NCBI GenBank assembly: GCA_963976055.1
Contig: CAXBJB010000001.1
Coordinates: forward strand, 62,001-126,000
DNA from: UBA1479 sp963976055
Lineage (GTDB): Bacteria; Pseudomonadota; Alphaproteobacteria; Rhodospirillales; Casp-alpha2
Length of the DNA stretch: 64,000 nucleotides
Direction of reading: 5' to 3'
Positions 45,734-53,851 of this stretch are shown one piece after another. Every line of letters begins with the position of its first letter. Position 1 is the first letter of the stretch. The position numbers were made by a program, and so were the translations under genes. The notes below the pieces were generated by a model. That model was not told the DNA's origin, ran no database searches, and saw only the letters and a program-made list of their open reading frames with translations.

Positions 45734-46867
45734 TTATTTCACCGTCTTGTTACCGCGCCGGGGCGGCGGCGGTTGCTGCATGAAGCGTTCCGCCACGGGT
45801 TTCAACTGCGGATGGTGTTCCAGTAGAAGCGCATAGGCCTTTTGCGCCAGGATGTCGTCCCCGCCCCATTTCCCTGCCTGGATCGCCAGACGCAACACCT
45901 GCGGATCCGTCGGCAGGGCGTCGATCAGCGCCCTCAAATGGGGGATTTCGTCCTCGTAACGTTGCGCCACATGCAGGGAAATGGCCATGGATAGCCGTGT
46001 GTTCAGGCCGTTGGGGTCCTGGTCCAGGGACTTGTTGAACAGGTCGAGCGCCTGGTCAAGGAACTGCTGGCGGCCGAGCGTCCGGCCCGCGTCGTCGTAC
46101 AACTGGCGATTTCCGGTGGCGAGGCATTGCGAGTAGAGAAATTCCACATTGCTGGGCGCCATGTGCTGGTCGCCGCCGCGCACGGCGTCCAGGGCCTCGG
46201 AACATTTGCGGTAAGCCAGGCCGATACGGGCACTGGGCAGCGCCTGATCGGGGCCCGACTGGGTCTTCAGTTTGGCGATCTCGGCGATGGGGATGGCCTC
46301 GTTACGGCCCTCGCCGCCCGATGCGATGATCGCCACAAGCGATCCGTCGCGGGCAAACAGGGCGCCGCCTGAATTCCCCGGCTGGCTGCGCGCCGAATGA
46401 TGGACGCGGGCCAGCGGCTTGCCCTGGGGCGGCACGGCGACCACGCGGCCCGGCAGATAGGCGCGAATGGCGCCGCGGCCCACGTCGGCGCCGACCGCGT
46501 AGACCTGCTGGTCGACCGCCGCGGTTCCCAGGGTCAGGGGCTGCTGCACCACCAAGCCGTCCAGGCGCAGCAGAATCAGGTCGCCGGGATAGGTCGTCGG
46601 CACCACGTCGGCGATGCGTTGGCTGCCGTCGGACATGAAGACCTGGGCTCGGGAGTTGTCGGCGACGACATGCCGGTTGGTGACGAGAAGCCCCGGTTCG
46701 ATCAGCACGGCGCTGCCAACCGGATCATAGGACGAAATGGCGAACACCCGCGCCGATGCCTGACACACGGCCGTCGGCGCCTTGCATCCCGGCGCCGGAC
46801 GCTGGGCCTGGGCGGGGGGGCAGGCGACCGCCAGAACGGTCAGGAAAATCAATGCGAAGCGGATCAT
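45734..46867 (-). CDS. Trypsin-like (S1) protease with C-terminal helical/TPR-like repeats
   Basis: 377 residues from the ATG at 46867 (CAGGG upstream); earlier in-frame ATGs would put charge before the signal peptide. Residues 1-21 are a Sec signal peptide ending at AQAQ. The trypsin-like domain has all triad residues: His in LVTNRHVV, Asp in PGDLILLRL and Ser in QPGNSGGALF. Residues ~230-370 are helical TPR-like repeats (ALDLFNKSLDQDPNGLNTRL is typical), ending in a Pro-rich tail. Probably a periplasmic quality-control or processing protease; TPRs could bind partners. Convergent with the S8 gene. Confidence 0.88.
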   Translation of the reverse strand: MIRFALIFLTVLAVACPPAQAQRPAPGCKAPTAVCQASARVFAISSYDPVGSAVLIEPGLLVTNRHVVADNSRAQVFMSDGSQRIADVVPTTYPGDLILLRLDGLVVQQPLTLGTAAVDQQVYAVGADVGRGAIRAYLPGRVVAVPPQGKPLARVHHSARSQPGNSGGALFARDGSLVAIIASGGEGRNEAIPIAEIAKLKTQSGPDQALPSARIGLAYRKCSEALDAVRGGDQHMAPSNVEFLYSQCLATGNRQLYDDAGRTLGRQQFLDQALDLFNKSLDQDPNGLNTRLSMAISLHVAQRYEDEIPHLRALIDALPTDPQVLRLAIQAGKWGGDDILAQKAYALLLEHHPQLKPVAERFMQQPPPPRRGNKTVK

Positions 46868-46992
46868 CTGGAAGCCCTGGAACATGAGAATGCGATGCCG
46901 GATTCCGCAGGGTCTGTCAATCATGTGGCCTTCATGGATTATCATAAAGGTGCATAATATTATAAATTGAGACGATATACTCCTGATTTATG

Positions 46993-47020
46993 TTGAAATG
47001 ATGTAAGTCTTGCGTATAAT
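46993..47020 (+). promoter_or_regulatory. Sigma-70-type promoter for the glutamate mutase cluster
   Basis: TTGAAA, a 16-base spacer and a perfect TATAAT in an AT-rich gap. Transcription would start near 47027, about 40 bases before the first coding start. No B12 riboswitch fits in that short leader. Confidence 0.62.
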
Positions 47021-47067
47021 CGGGGCGACGGCGCAAAAACGCCGCAGACCCATGGGAACGGGAATTG

Positions 47068-47538
47068 ATGACAGAACGCGCCTCCGCCCAGCCGGGATAC
47101 GATCGTTCGGCAATCACCCTGGTGACAGGGGTGATTGGCGCCGACACGCATATTGTCGGCAACCGCATCCTATCCATGGCGTTGGAGAAGGAGGGCTTCA
47201 AAGTCGTCGCCCTGGGCGCCCTCACACCGGCGGACGAGTTCGTCAAGGCGGCCATTGAAACCGCCGCCGACGGCATCATGATGTCGTCCCTTTACGGACA
47301 GGGCGAATTGGATTGCCGCGGTTTCCGCGACCTTTGTGTCGAGGCCGGGCTGGAGGACATCCTCATCTATGTCGGTGGCAACCTGGTGGTCGGTAAGCAG
47401 GACTGGGCCGACGTTGAGAAGCGCTTCCTTGCCATGGGTTTCGACCGGGCTTTCCCGCCGGGCACCCGCACCGACGATGTCGTCCGCGCCCTGGATGCCG
47501 ATTTCGCCGAACGCACGACGCGGCAGCGTGCCTCATGA
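47068..47538 (+). CDS. glmS: Methylaspartate (glutamate) mutase, S/sigma cobalamin-binding subunit
   Basis: 156 residues. The B12-binding signature ADTHIVGNRIL supplies the His that replaces dimethylbenzimidazole as lower cobalt ligand (DxHxxG), followed by the SSLYGQGELD and GGNLVVGK parts of the Rossmann fold. With GlmE it interconverts L-glutamate and threo-3-methylaspartate through adenosyl radicals. ATG at 47068 is chosen over a TTG at 47065. It overlaps glmL by 4 bases. The symbol refers to the mutase, not glucosamine-6-phosphate synthase. Confidence 0.92.
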   Translation: MTERASAQPGYDRSAITLVTGVIGADTHIVGNRILSMALEKEGFKVVALGALTPADEFVKAAIETAADGIMMSSLYGQGELDCRGFRDLCVEAGLEDILIYVGGNLVVGKQDWADVEKRFLAMGFDRAFPPGTRTDDVVRALDADFAERTTRQRAS

Positions 47539-48989
47539 GCTTGCAAGTCTGCGAACCGGCGGCGTTGCTGATCGACTTCGGATCGACCTATACCAAGCTG
47601 CGCGCGGTCGGCCTGGAAACGGGCGCGATTCTGGGTGCGGGGCAAGGGCCGTCCACGGTGACGACGGACGTCAACCGGGGGCTCGACGCGGCCCTGAAGG
47701 ACCTGGAAGGCCATCTGGGCGGCCTGCCCGAGTTCCGCCACCGCTTGGCCTCGTCCTCCGCCGCCGGCGGCCTGCGCATGGTGACCGTGGGCCTGGTCAA
47801 GGAACTGACGGCCGAGGCCGCCCGGCGCGCCGCCCTGGGGGCAGGGGCCAAGCTGGTCGGTACCTTCGCCTATCGGCTGACCCGCGCCGACCTGGCCGAG
47901 ATCGAGAACCTGGCCCCCGACATTCTGCTGCTGGCCGGCGGCACGGACGGCGGCAACGCCGAGGTCGTGCTGCACAATGCCGAAGTCCTGGCTGGGGCGG
48001 CCCTGGGCGGCCCGGTGATCTATGCCGGCAACCGCGCCGCCGCTGACGAGGCAGCTGACATCCTGGGTCGGGGCGGCAAGATCGTGGTGGTCGCCGGGAA
48101 CGTGATGCCGGAATTCAATGTCCTGAATATCGAGCCAGCGCGCGCCGCCATCCGCGGCGTATTCATCGACCGCATCGTTCACGCCAAGGGCATCGACCGT
48201 GCGGCCGGCCGCTTCGACGCGGTGATGATGCCGACTCCGGCGGCGGTGCTGGAAGGCGCGCGCCTGCTGGCCCAGGGCACGGCTTCGCAGCCGGGCCTGG
48301 GCGAGCTTTTGGTCGTCGACATCGGCGGCGCCACCACCGACGTGCATTCCGTCGCCAAGGGCGACCCGTCGCGCGAGGGTGTGATCGTCCACGGCCTGCC
48401 GGAACCCTTCGCCAAGCGTACGGTCGAGGGCGACCTGGGCATGCGCCACAACGCCCGCGCCATTGTCGATCTGGCGGGTGCGGCCGCCGTCGCGGCCGAC
48501 GCCGGGCTGGACGAGGATCGGGTGGAGGTCATGCTGGCTGCCATCGACGCCGACGTGGAACGCCTGCCGCAAACGGACGAGGAACATGCCTTCGACCGCG
48601 CGCTGGCCCGCGCCGCCGTGACGCAGGCCGTGGCCCGCCACGCCGGCACGGTCAAGGTGGTGCAGACCGTGACCGGCCCTGCGACCATGCAAGAAGGCAA
48701 GGACCTGGGCCGCGTCGAAACGGTCATCGGTACAGGCGGCGCGCTGGCCCACGGGCGTGACCCGGCGGACATGCTGGCGGCGGCGCTGGCCGATCCGGGC
48801 GACCCTTCGTCGCTGCGGCCTCGCGCCCCCCGTTTCCTGATCGACCGCGAATACCTGCTATATGCCGTCGGCCTGCTGGTCGAGCCGGCGCCCGAGGCGG
48901 CTCTTAAATTGGGCCTTGCCCACCTGTCCGACGTGACGCCACAGACAACCGGGGGGGCGGCTCATGAGCGCGCAATCCATGTCGGCTGA
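47535..48989 (+). CDS. glmL: Glutamate mutase accessory ATPase (GlmL/MutL)
   Basis: 484 residues. An ASKHA-type ATPase fold is indicated by LIDFGSTYTKLRAV near the N-terminus and LVVDIGGATTDVHSV near residue 260. MutL/GlmL proteins lie between the S and E genes and are thought to reactivate the mutase by exchanging damaged cobalamin, though direct evidence is limited. Length is normal for the family. The stop lies 26 bases inside glmE, so expression is coupled. Confidence 0.92.
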   Translation: MSLQVCEPAALLIDFGSTYTKLRAVGLETGAILGAGQGPSTVTTDVNRGLDAALKDLEGHLGGLPEFRHRLASSSAAGGLRMVTVGLVKELTAEAARRAALGAGAKLVGTFAYRLTRADLAEIENLAPDILLLAGGTDGGNAEVVLHNAEVLAGAALGGPVIYAGNRAAADEAADILGRGGKIVVVAGNVMPEFNVLNIEPARAAIRGVFIDRIVHAKGIDRAAGRFDAVMMPTPAAVLEGARLLAQGTASQPGLGELLVVDIGGATTDVHSVAKGDPSREGVIVHGLPEPFAKRTVEGDLGMRHNARAIVDLAGAAAVAADAGLDEDRVEVMLAAIDADVERLPQTDEEHAFDRALARAAVTQAVARHAGTVKVVQTVTGPATMQEGKDLGRVETVIGTGGALAHGRDPADMLAAALADPGDPSSLRPRAPRFLIDREYLLYAVGLLVEPAPEAALKLGLAHLSDVTPQTTGGAAHERAIHVG

Positions 48990-50463
48990 CCAACGCTGGA
49001 AATTCTCGGCGGACCAGATACCCGCTGATCTGTTTGCCGAACTGCGCCGTGAAAACTTGGCGCGCTGGCCGACTGGGGCGGAGGTCGATATCGACGAAGC
49101 GGCCGAATTCCACAAGGCCTTGCCCCGGCACAAGCAGCTTGGCTGGGTCATGCGCCAGGCGGATGCCGAAGGGCGCTGCCTGACACAGCCGCGCGGCGGC
49201 TTCGGCACGCTTGAGCTGCAATTGGAACTGATGCGCTGCCTGGACAAGGAAGGGCATGCCGACATCGTGCCGACCACGACCGACAGCTATACCCGCAACG
49301 AGCGTTGGGCCGAGGCCGCGACCGGGATCGAGGAATCGAAAAAGGCCGGGCGGTCCATGCTGAACGGCTATCCCATGGTCAGCTACGGCCCGCGCACCAC
49401 GCGCCAATTGATCGAGGCCATCGATAAGCCGGCCATCGTGCTGTCGGGCACGGCCATGCCGCGCCTGACGTCGGAAGTCGGCTTCGCCGCCGGGTATTCG
49501 GGATACCTTGGATCGGGTCTGGCCTATACCACGTCCTATACCAAGGAGACCTCGATCGAGGCCGGCATCCGTAATTACCAATACCTGGACCGTCTGGCGG
49601 CCCTTTACCAGGAAAAGGGTGTGGACCTGCATCGCCGTCAGCCGGGGTTCCTGACCGGCACCAACGTGCCGCCCTGCATTGCCATTCTGACCTGCATCAT
49701 CGACGCCCTTCTGGCGGCAGGGCAGGGCGTGCGCAATTACGGCCTGGAACTGGCGCAGACCCTGCACTTGATCCAGGACGCCGTGGCGATCCGCGCGTGC
49801 CGGGAATTGACGCAGGAATACCTGACAGCGGCCGGCTACGACGATGTTTTCACGCCCGTGACCTCGCTGCATTGGATGGGCGCCTGGCCGCAGGACGACG
49901 CTCAGTCCCAGGCCCTGGTCGCTTATGGCGGGACGCTGGCCGCCGTCGGGGGCGCCGTCAGCGTGACCACCAAGTCGACGCACGAGGCCTTCGGTATTCC
50001 CACGCCGCAGGCCAACGCCGAGGGCCTGCGCACGACGCGCATGGCGATCTATCTGGCGCGTCATATCCGGCTCGACAGCATGACCGAATACCAGTTCGAG
50101 CTCGACCTCGTGAAACGCGAGGTCCGCCCGATCATGGACAAGGTGCTGGAAATGGGCGACGGCGACGTCGCCATCGGGACGGTGCGCGCCTGCGAAGCCG
50201 GGGTGCTGGACATCCCCTGGTCGCCCAACCGCCATCTGAAATGCCGCATCATGCCGGCGCGCGACGCCGACGGGTATCTCCGCATCTTCGATCCGGGGCT
50301 GATGCCGTTCGACAAGGACGTTCTGGCGGTACACGAGGAGCATCTGCGCAAGCGGGCGGAGCGCGACGGCGTGCCTTATGACCACGATCTTGCGGTCTCC
50401 AGCGTCTACGAAATTTCCGAGCCGCTGCAGAACCTGATTCCCTTTCCCTGGGCGGCTGAGTAG
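48964..50463 (+). CDS. glmE: Methylaspartate (glutamate) mutase, E/epsilon catalytic subunit
   Basis: 499 residues, slightly longer than the ~483 of clostridial GlmE. TIM-barrel segments typical of the family are visible: QPRGGFGTLELQLELM, TTTDSYTRNERW, GYPMVSYGP with the substrate-binding Arg region (RTTRQLIEA), TSYTKETSIEAGIRNYQYLDR and SVTTKSTHEAFGIPT. It provides the radical-harbouring active site over the cobalamin of GlmS. No methylaspartate ammonia-lyase gene is in the window, so what enters or leaves the mutase step is unclear. Substrate may differ from glutamate. Confidence 0.9.
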   Translation: MSAQSMSADQRWKFSADQIPADLFAELRRENLARWPTGAEVDIDEAAEFHKALPRHKQLGWVMRQADAEGRCLTQPRGGFGTLELQLELMRCLDKEGHADIVPTTTDSYTRNERWAEAATGIEESKKAGRSMLNGYPMVSYGPRTTRQLIEAIDKPAIVLSGTAMPRLTSEVGFAAGYSGYLGSGLAYTTSYTKETSIEAGIRNYQYLDRLAALYQEKGVDLHRRQPGFLTGTNVPPCIAILTCIIDALLAAGQGVRNYGLELAQTLHLIQDAVAIRACRELTQEYLTAAGYDDVFTPVTSLHWMGAWPQDDAQSQALVAYGGTLAAVGGAVSVTTKSTHEAFGIPTPQANAEGLRTTRMAIYLARHIRLDSMTEYQFELDLVKREVRPIMDKVLEMGDGDVAIGTVRACEAGVLDIPWSPNRHLKCRIMPARDADGYLRIFDPGLMPFDKDVLAVHEEHLRKRAERDGVPYDHDLAVSSVYEISEPLQNLIPFPWAAE

Positions 50464-50475
50464 GGAGGATGCGAT

Positions 50476-51324
50476 ATGCCTGATTCCTTTTCCAACGGCA
50501 CCGGCAGCGCCCTCGGCAAGGCGCTTGCGGTGCTCGAGGTTTTATTGGACGAACCGTCGGCCCTGTCCCTGGGCGACATCGCGGCCCGCACGGACCTGCC
50601 GCGCCAGACCGTTCACCGCATGGTCAAGCAACTTGAAGAAAACGCCCTGTTGCGCCGCGATCCCGGCGGCGACAGCTATTCCGTCGGCCCGCGCATGATC
50701 GATCTCGGCATGCAGGCGCTGACCGCCGGCACCCGCGCAGCACCCGTGCGCCGGGTTCTGCAGAATCTGGTCGAACGCCTGGGTGAAACCTGCAACCTGG
50801 GCGTTCTCGCCCGCGACGAAGTGGTTTATGTGGAACGCGTCGAATGCGACTGGCCGCTGCGCATCCAGTACGGCGTGGGGTCGCGCGTTCCCCTGCATGC
50901 CACCGGCATCGGCAAGCTGCTGTTGGCCCATTTGCCGGCCCGCGAACGGCGCCGTCTTTTGCGCGTGCTGCCGTTGACCCAGCTGACCGACCGCACGATC
51001 ACCGATCCCGACCGCCTGGAGGACGAGCTGGCGGCCATCCGACGCCGCGGTTACGCCGCCAACGATCAGGAGAACACCCCCGGTTTGATCGGCGTCGCCG
51101 TGCCGATCCGCAATCCCAAGGGCCGGGTCATCGCCGGTCTGGCCGTGCATGCGCCGGAAGCTCGCCTGCCCATGGCCCGTGCCCTGGAGCATTTGACGCT
51201 GCTCAACGAGTCGGCGGCGGCGCTGGAAGCCTTTTTCGCCGAGGACCTGGAAGGTCTTCACCCCCTAACGGACGAGGCCCACAAGGCCAGCGCGCAAGAC
51301 AACACAGGAAGGATGCAAAGATGA
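50476..51324 (+). CDS. IclR-family transcriptional regulator
   Basis: 282 residues. N-terminal winged helix-turn-helix (SLGDIAARTDLPRQTVHRMVKQLEENALLRRD) is followed by the IclR effector domain (YVERVECDWPLRI, ATGIGKLLLAHLP, GYAANDQENTPGLIGVAVPIRNPKGRVIAGLAVHAP as successive strands). It probably senses a small acid and controls this cluster. RBS GGGAGGA lies 8 bases before the ATG. It overlaps the dioxygenase gene by 4 bases, unusual for a regulator and strong evidence that both work in the same pathway. Confidence 0.92.
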   Translation: MPDSFSNGTGSALGKALAVLEVLLDEPSALSLGDIAARTDLPRQTVHRMVKQLEENALLRRDPGGDSYSVGPRMIDLGMQALTAGTRAAPVRRVLQNLVERLGETCNLGVLARDEVVYVERVECDWPLRIQYGVGSRVPLHATGIGKLLLAHLPARERRRLLRVLPLTQLTDRTITDPDRLEDELAAIRRRGYAANDQENTPGLIGVAVPIRNPKGRVIAGLAVHAPEARLPMARALEHLTLLNESAAALEAFFAEDLEGLHPLTDEAHKASAQDNTGRMQR

Positions 51325-52214
51325 CATCACTTGAACAATCGGTTTCCGGCGGTGGCCGGGACGGCGGCCTGCGGCTGCGCCCGGTGTCTGACGCCATCGG
51401 TGCCGAGGTTTTGGACGTGGATCTGGCAGCCGTCGACGACGCCCTGTTCGACCAGATCCATGCCGCCTGGATGGACCATTGCGTGCTGTTGTTCCGCAAT
51501 CAGGTGAACATGACCGACGATGCTCTGGTTTCGTTTTCCCGCCGCGTCGGGACCCTCGATCAGGCGCCGCCCAACGAAAACGGCAAGCGCTTCGTTTCGG
51601 GCTATCCGGAAATCCTGGTGATCTCCAACGTGGTCGAGAACGGGGTCGCCCTGGGTTCCCTCGGCGCCGGGGAATCCGTATGGCACACGGACATGAACTA
51701 TATCGTGGAACCGCCCACGGCGAGCCTGCTGTGGGGCATGGAGGTGCCGGAAACCGGCGGCAACACGGGCTTTCTCAACATGTACAAGGCGCTGTTGGAC
51801 CTGCCGGCCGATCTGCGCCAGCGCATCAAGGGACGCCAGATCAAGCACGACAATTCAACCAATTCGGCAGGCTATCTGCGCGAAGGGGCGGAAGAGGTCA
51901 CGGACGTGACGACCTGTCCCGGCGCGGTGCACCCCATCATCCGCACCCATCCGGTGACCGGGCGCAAGGCGCTCTATCTGGGCCGCCGCCGCAACGCCTA
52001 TATCGTCGGCCTGCCGCTGGAAGAATCCGAAGAATTGCTGGATGCGCTCTGGGCCCATACGGCGCAGGAAAAATACTACTGGCATCACCAGTGGCGTGTC
52101 GGCGACGTGTTGATGTGGGACAACCGCTGCGCCATGCACCGCCGCGACCCCTTCGATGCCTCGGCCCGCCGCGTCATGCACCGGACCCAGATCAAGGGCA
52201 GCAAACCCGTTTGA
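51321..52214 (+). CDS. TauD/TfdA-family 2-oxoglutarate-dependent dioxygenase
   Basis: 297 residues. The iron facial triad is His and Asp in VWHTDMNY and the distal His in CAMHRRDPFD; the 2-oxoglutarate Arg is in RRVMHRTQIKG. DHCVLLFRNQ and the double-stranded beta-helix spacing match the family. These enzymes hydroxylate C-H bonds, often next to sulfonate, phenoxy or ammonium groups, which can trigger cleavage to an aldehyde. The next gene is an aldehyde dehydrogenase, which fits. AGGAAGG precedes the ATG; coupled to the IclR gene upstream. Confidence 0.9.
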   Translation: MTSLEQSVSGGGRDGGLRLRPVSDAIGAEVLDVDLAAVDDALFDQIHAAWMDHCVLLFRNQVNMTDDALVSFSRRVGTLDQAPPNENGKRFVSGYPEILVISNVVENGVALGSLGAGESVWHTDMNYIVEPPTASLLWGMEVPETGGNTGFLNMYKALLDLPADLRQRIKGRQIKHDNSTNSAGYLREGAEEVTDVTTCPGAVHPIIRTHPVTGRKALYLGRRRNAYIVGLPLEESEELLDALWAHTAQEKYYWHHQWRVGDVLMWDNRCAMHRRDPFDASARRVMHRTQIKGSKPV

Positions 52215-52225
52215 CCCTGCCTTTC

Positions 52226-52243
52226 TCCGGCCCATCGGCCGGA
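52226..52243 (+). promoter_or_regulatory. Intergenic hairpin between the dioxygenase and aldehyde dehydrogenase genes
   Basis: TCCGGCC-CATC-GGCCGGA, a perfect 7-bp stem 12 bases after the dioxygenase stop. No T-run follows, so an mRNA processing or stability role is as likely as termination. Confidence 0.4.
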
Positions 52244-52268
52244 CCGCCAAGCCTCTAGGAGAACATGA

Positions 52269-53699
52269 ATGACTGCCACCGCAGAAAAAGTGGCCGATAC
52301 CGGCCCCGAACAGGTAATTGCCGGCCTGATGACCCGCGCCCGCGCCGCCATGGAGGCCTTCGCCGACGCCGATCAGGCCCAAGTGGACGAGGCTGTGACC
52401 GCCCTTGCCTGGTCGATCTACGAGCCCGGCCGGGCCGAGGAACTGGCCAGGATCGCCGTCGAAGACACCGGTCTCGGCAACGTCAAATCCAAGATCATCA
52501 AGAACCAGCGCAAGACCTTCGGCTGCCTGCGCGACCTGATGCGGGTGAAGACCGTCGGCGTGATCGAGGAAAACAAGGCCAAGGGCCTGATCAAATACGC
52601 CAAGCCCGTGGGCGTCGTGGGCGCGGTCAGCCCCTCGACCAACCCGGCCGCGACCCCGGTCAACAAGGCCATGTTCGCCATCAAGGGCAAGAACGCGGTG
52701 ATTGTGGCGCCGTCGCCGGCGGGCATGAAGACGACGACCATGACCGTCGATTACATGCGGGCCGAACTGAAAAAGGTCGGAGCACCCGAAGATCTGGTGC
52801 AGGTGTTGCCGGCACCGGTCGACAAGGCCCTGACCCAGGCCCTGATGAAGGCGGTCGATCTGGTCGTCATCACCGGCTCGCAGAACAATGTGCGCCGGGG
52901 CTATTCCTCGGGCACGCCCTGCATCGGCGTGGGCGCCGGGAACGTGCCGGTCATCATCGACGACACGGCCGACTTCAAGGACGCGGCGGAAAAGATCCGC
53001 ATGTCCAAGATCTTCGACAACTCGACCTCCTGCTCATCGGAAAACTCCGTCGTCATTCTCGACAGCGTCTATGACGAGGCCATCGCGGCGTTGAAATCCG
53101 TCGGCGCCTATGTCTGCACGGCGGAAGAAAAAGCCAAGGTCAAGGACACCCTTTGGAAGGACGGGCATCTCAACCGCCGCGTCATCGCCAAGGACCCGGA
53201 CATCTTCGCCAAGGAAGCGGGCCTACCGGACGCCGCCACCAAGGCCGATTTCTTCATCGTGGAGGAGCCGGCGGAAAACGTCGGCAAGGAACATCCGTTC
53301 TCCGACGAGAAGCTGTCCCTGGTTCTGACGGTTTACCGCGTGCCCGACTTCAAGGCCGCCAAGGCGCAGGTGCAAAAAATTCTCGACTTCGTCGGCATGG
53401 GCCATAGCGTCGGTATTCACACCAAGACCCAGGAACACGCCGATGAGTTGGCCGCGGACCTGAAGGTCGTCCGCGTGCTGGTCAATCAGGCGCATACCTT
53501 CGGCAACGGCGGCAGCTTCACCAACGGGCTGGAATTCACGCTGACCATGGGCTGCGGCACCTGGGCCGGAAATTCGATCTCGGAAAACCTGAACTACAAG
53601 CACTTCATCAACATCACCCACCTGGTTCGGGAAATTCCCGAGGACAAGCCGTCGGAAGAAGAGCTTTTCGGAAATCATTGGGCCAAGTACGGCAAATAA
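52269..53699 (+). CDS. Acylating aldehyde dehydrogenase (sulfoacetaldehyde/EutE type)
   Basis: 476 residues. Catalytic Cys in FDNSTSCSSENSVV; NAD/CoA-site motifs AVSPSTNPAATPVNK and GVGAGNVPVIIDDTADFKDA; C-terminal GGSFTNGLEFTLTMGCGTWAGNS. This belongs to the CoA-acylating aldehyde dehydrogenases (AdhE-N, EutE, SauS/SqwD), which oxidise an aldehyde to an acyl-CoA with NAD. The closest named function from motif memory is acylating sulfoacetaldehyde dehydrogenase. The product acyl-CoA could be used by the CoA ligase pair downstream to make ATP. RBS AGGAG precedes the ATG. Confidence 0.88.
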   Translation: MTATAEKVADTGPEQVIAGLMTRARAAMEAFADADQAQVDEAVTALAWSIYEPGRAEELARIAVEDTGLGNVKSKIIKNQRKTFGCLRDLMRVKTVGVIEENKAKGLIKYAKPVGVVGAVSPSTNPAATPVNKAMFAIKGKNAVIVAPSPAGMKTTTMTVDYMRAELKKVGAPEDLVQVLPAPVDKALTQALMKAVDLVVITGSQNNVRRGYSSGTPCIGVGAGNVPVIIDDTADFKDAAEKIRMSKIFDNSTSCSSENSVVILDSVYDEAIAALKSVGAYVCTAEEKAKVKDTLWKDGHLNRRVIAKDPDIFAKEAGLPDAATKADFFIVEEPAENVGKEHPFSDEKLSLVLTVYRVPDFKAAKAQVQKILDFVGMGHSVGIHTKTQEHADELAADLKVVRVLVNQAHTFGNGGSFTNGLEFTLTMGCGTWAGNSISENLNYKHFINITHLVREIPEDKPSEEELFGNHWAKYGK

Positions 53700-53706
53700 A
53701 ACGATT

Positions 53707-53730
53707 GTCCCGCTCCCTCGGGAACGGGAC
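53707..53730 (+). terminator. Hairpin just after the aldehyde dehydrogenase gene
   Basis: GTCCCG/CGGGAC outer and TCCC/GGGA inner stems with one mismatch between, 8 bases after the stop codon. Only scattered Ts follow, so it is a partial terminator at best. Confidence 0.4.
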
Positions 53731-53758
53731 CGGCGATCTCATCCTTTCTTCTCACTGT

Positions 53759-53807
53759 CTCACCGTCTCAGTGGTTTTCCCTGTTTTTGAACCACTGAGA
53801 CGGTGAG
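53759..53807. repeat. Perfect 18-bp inverted repeat between aldehyde dehydrogenase and CoA ligase genes
   Basis: The left arm starts CTCACCGTCTCAGTGGTT; the right arm at 53790-53807 is its exact reverse complement; the loop is 13 bases and T-rich. The left half with flank recurs at 31354-31373 with a single change, so this may be a dispersed REP-like element. As RNA it would be a very stable stem that could terminate or stabilise transcripts. Confidence 0.7.
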
Positions 53808-53851
53808 GCAATGAGGAAGGAAGGCTTGAGAAGAATGAAAAGGGACATTCC

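Noticed and set aside
47021..47067. Possible B12 riboswitch before the B12-dependent mutase
   Set aside because: The predicted leader is only about 40 bases, too short for a cobalamin riboswitch, and no B12-box-like sequence is visible.
47068..47538. Reading glmS as glucosamine-6-phosphate synthase because of the shared symbol
   Set aside because: The protein is 156 residues with a cobalamin-binding DxHxxG motif and no amidotransferase or isomerase domain.
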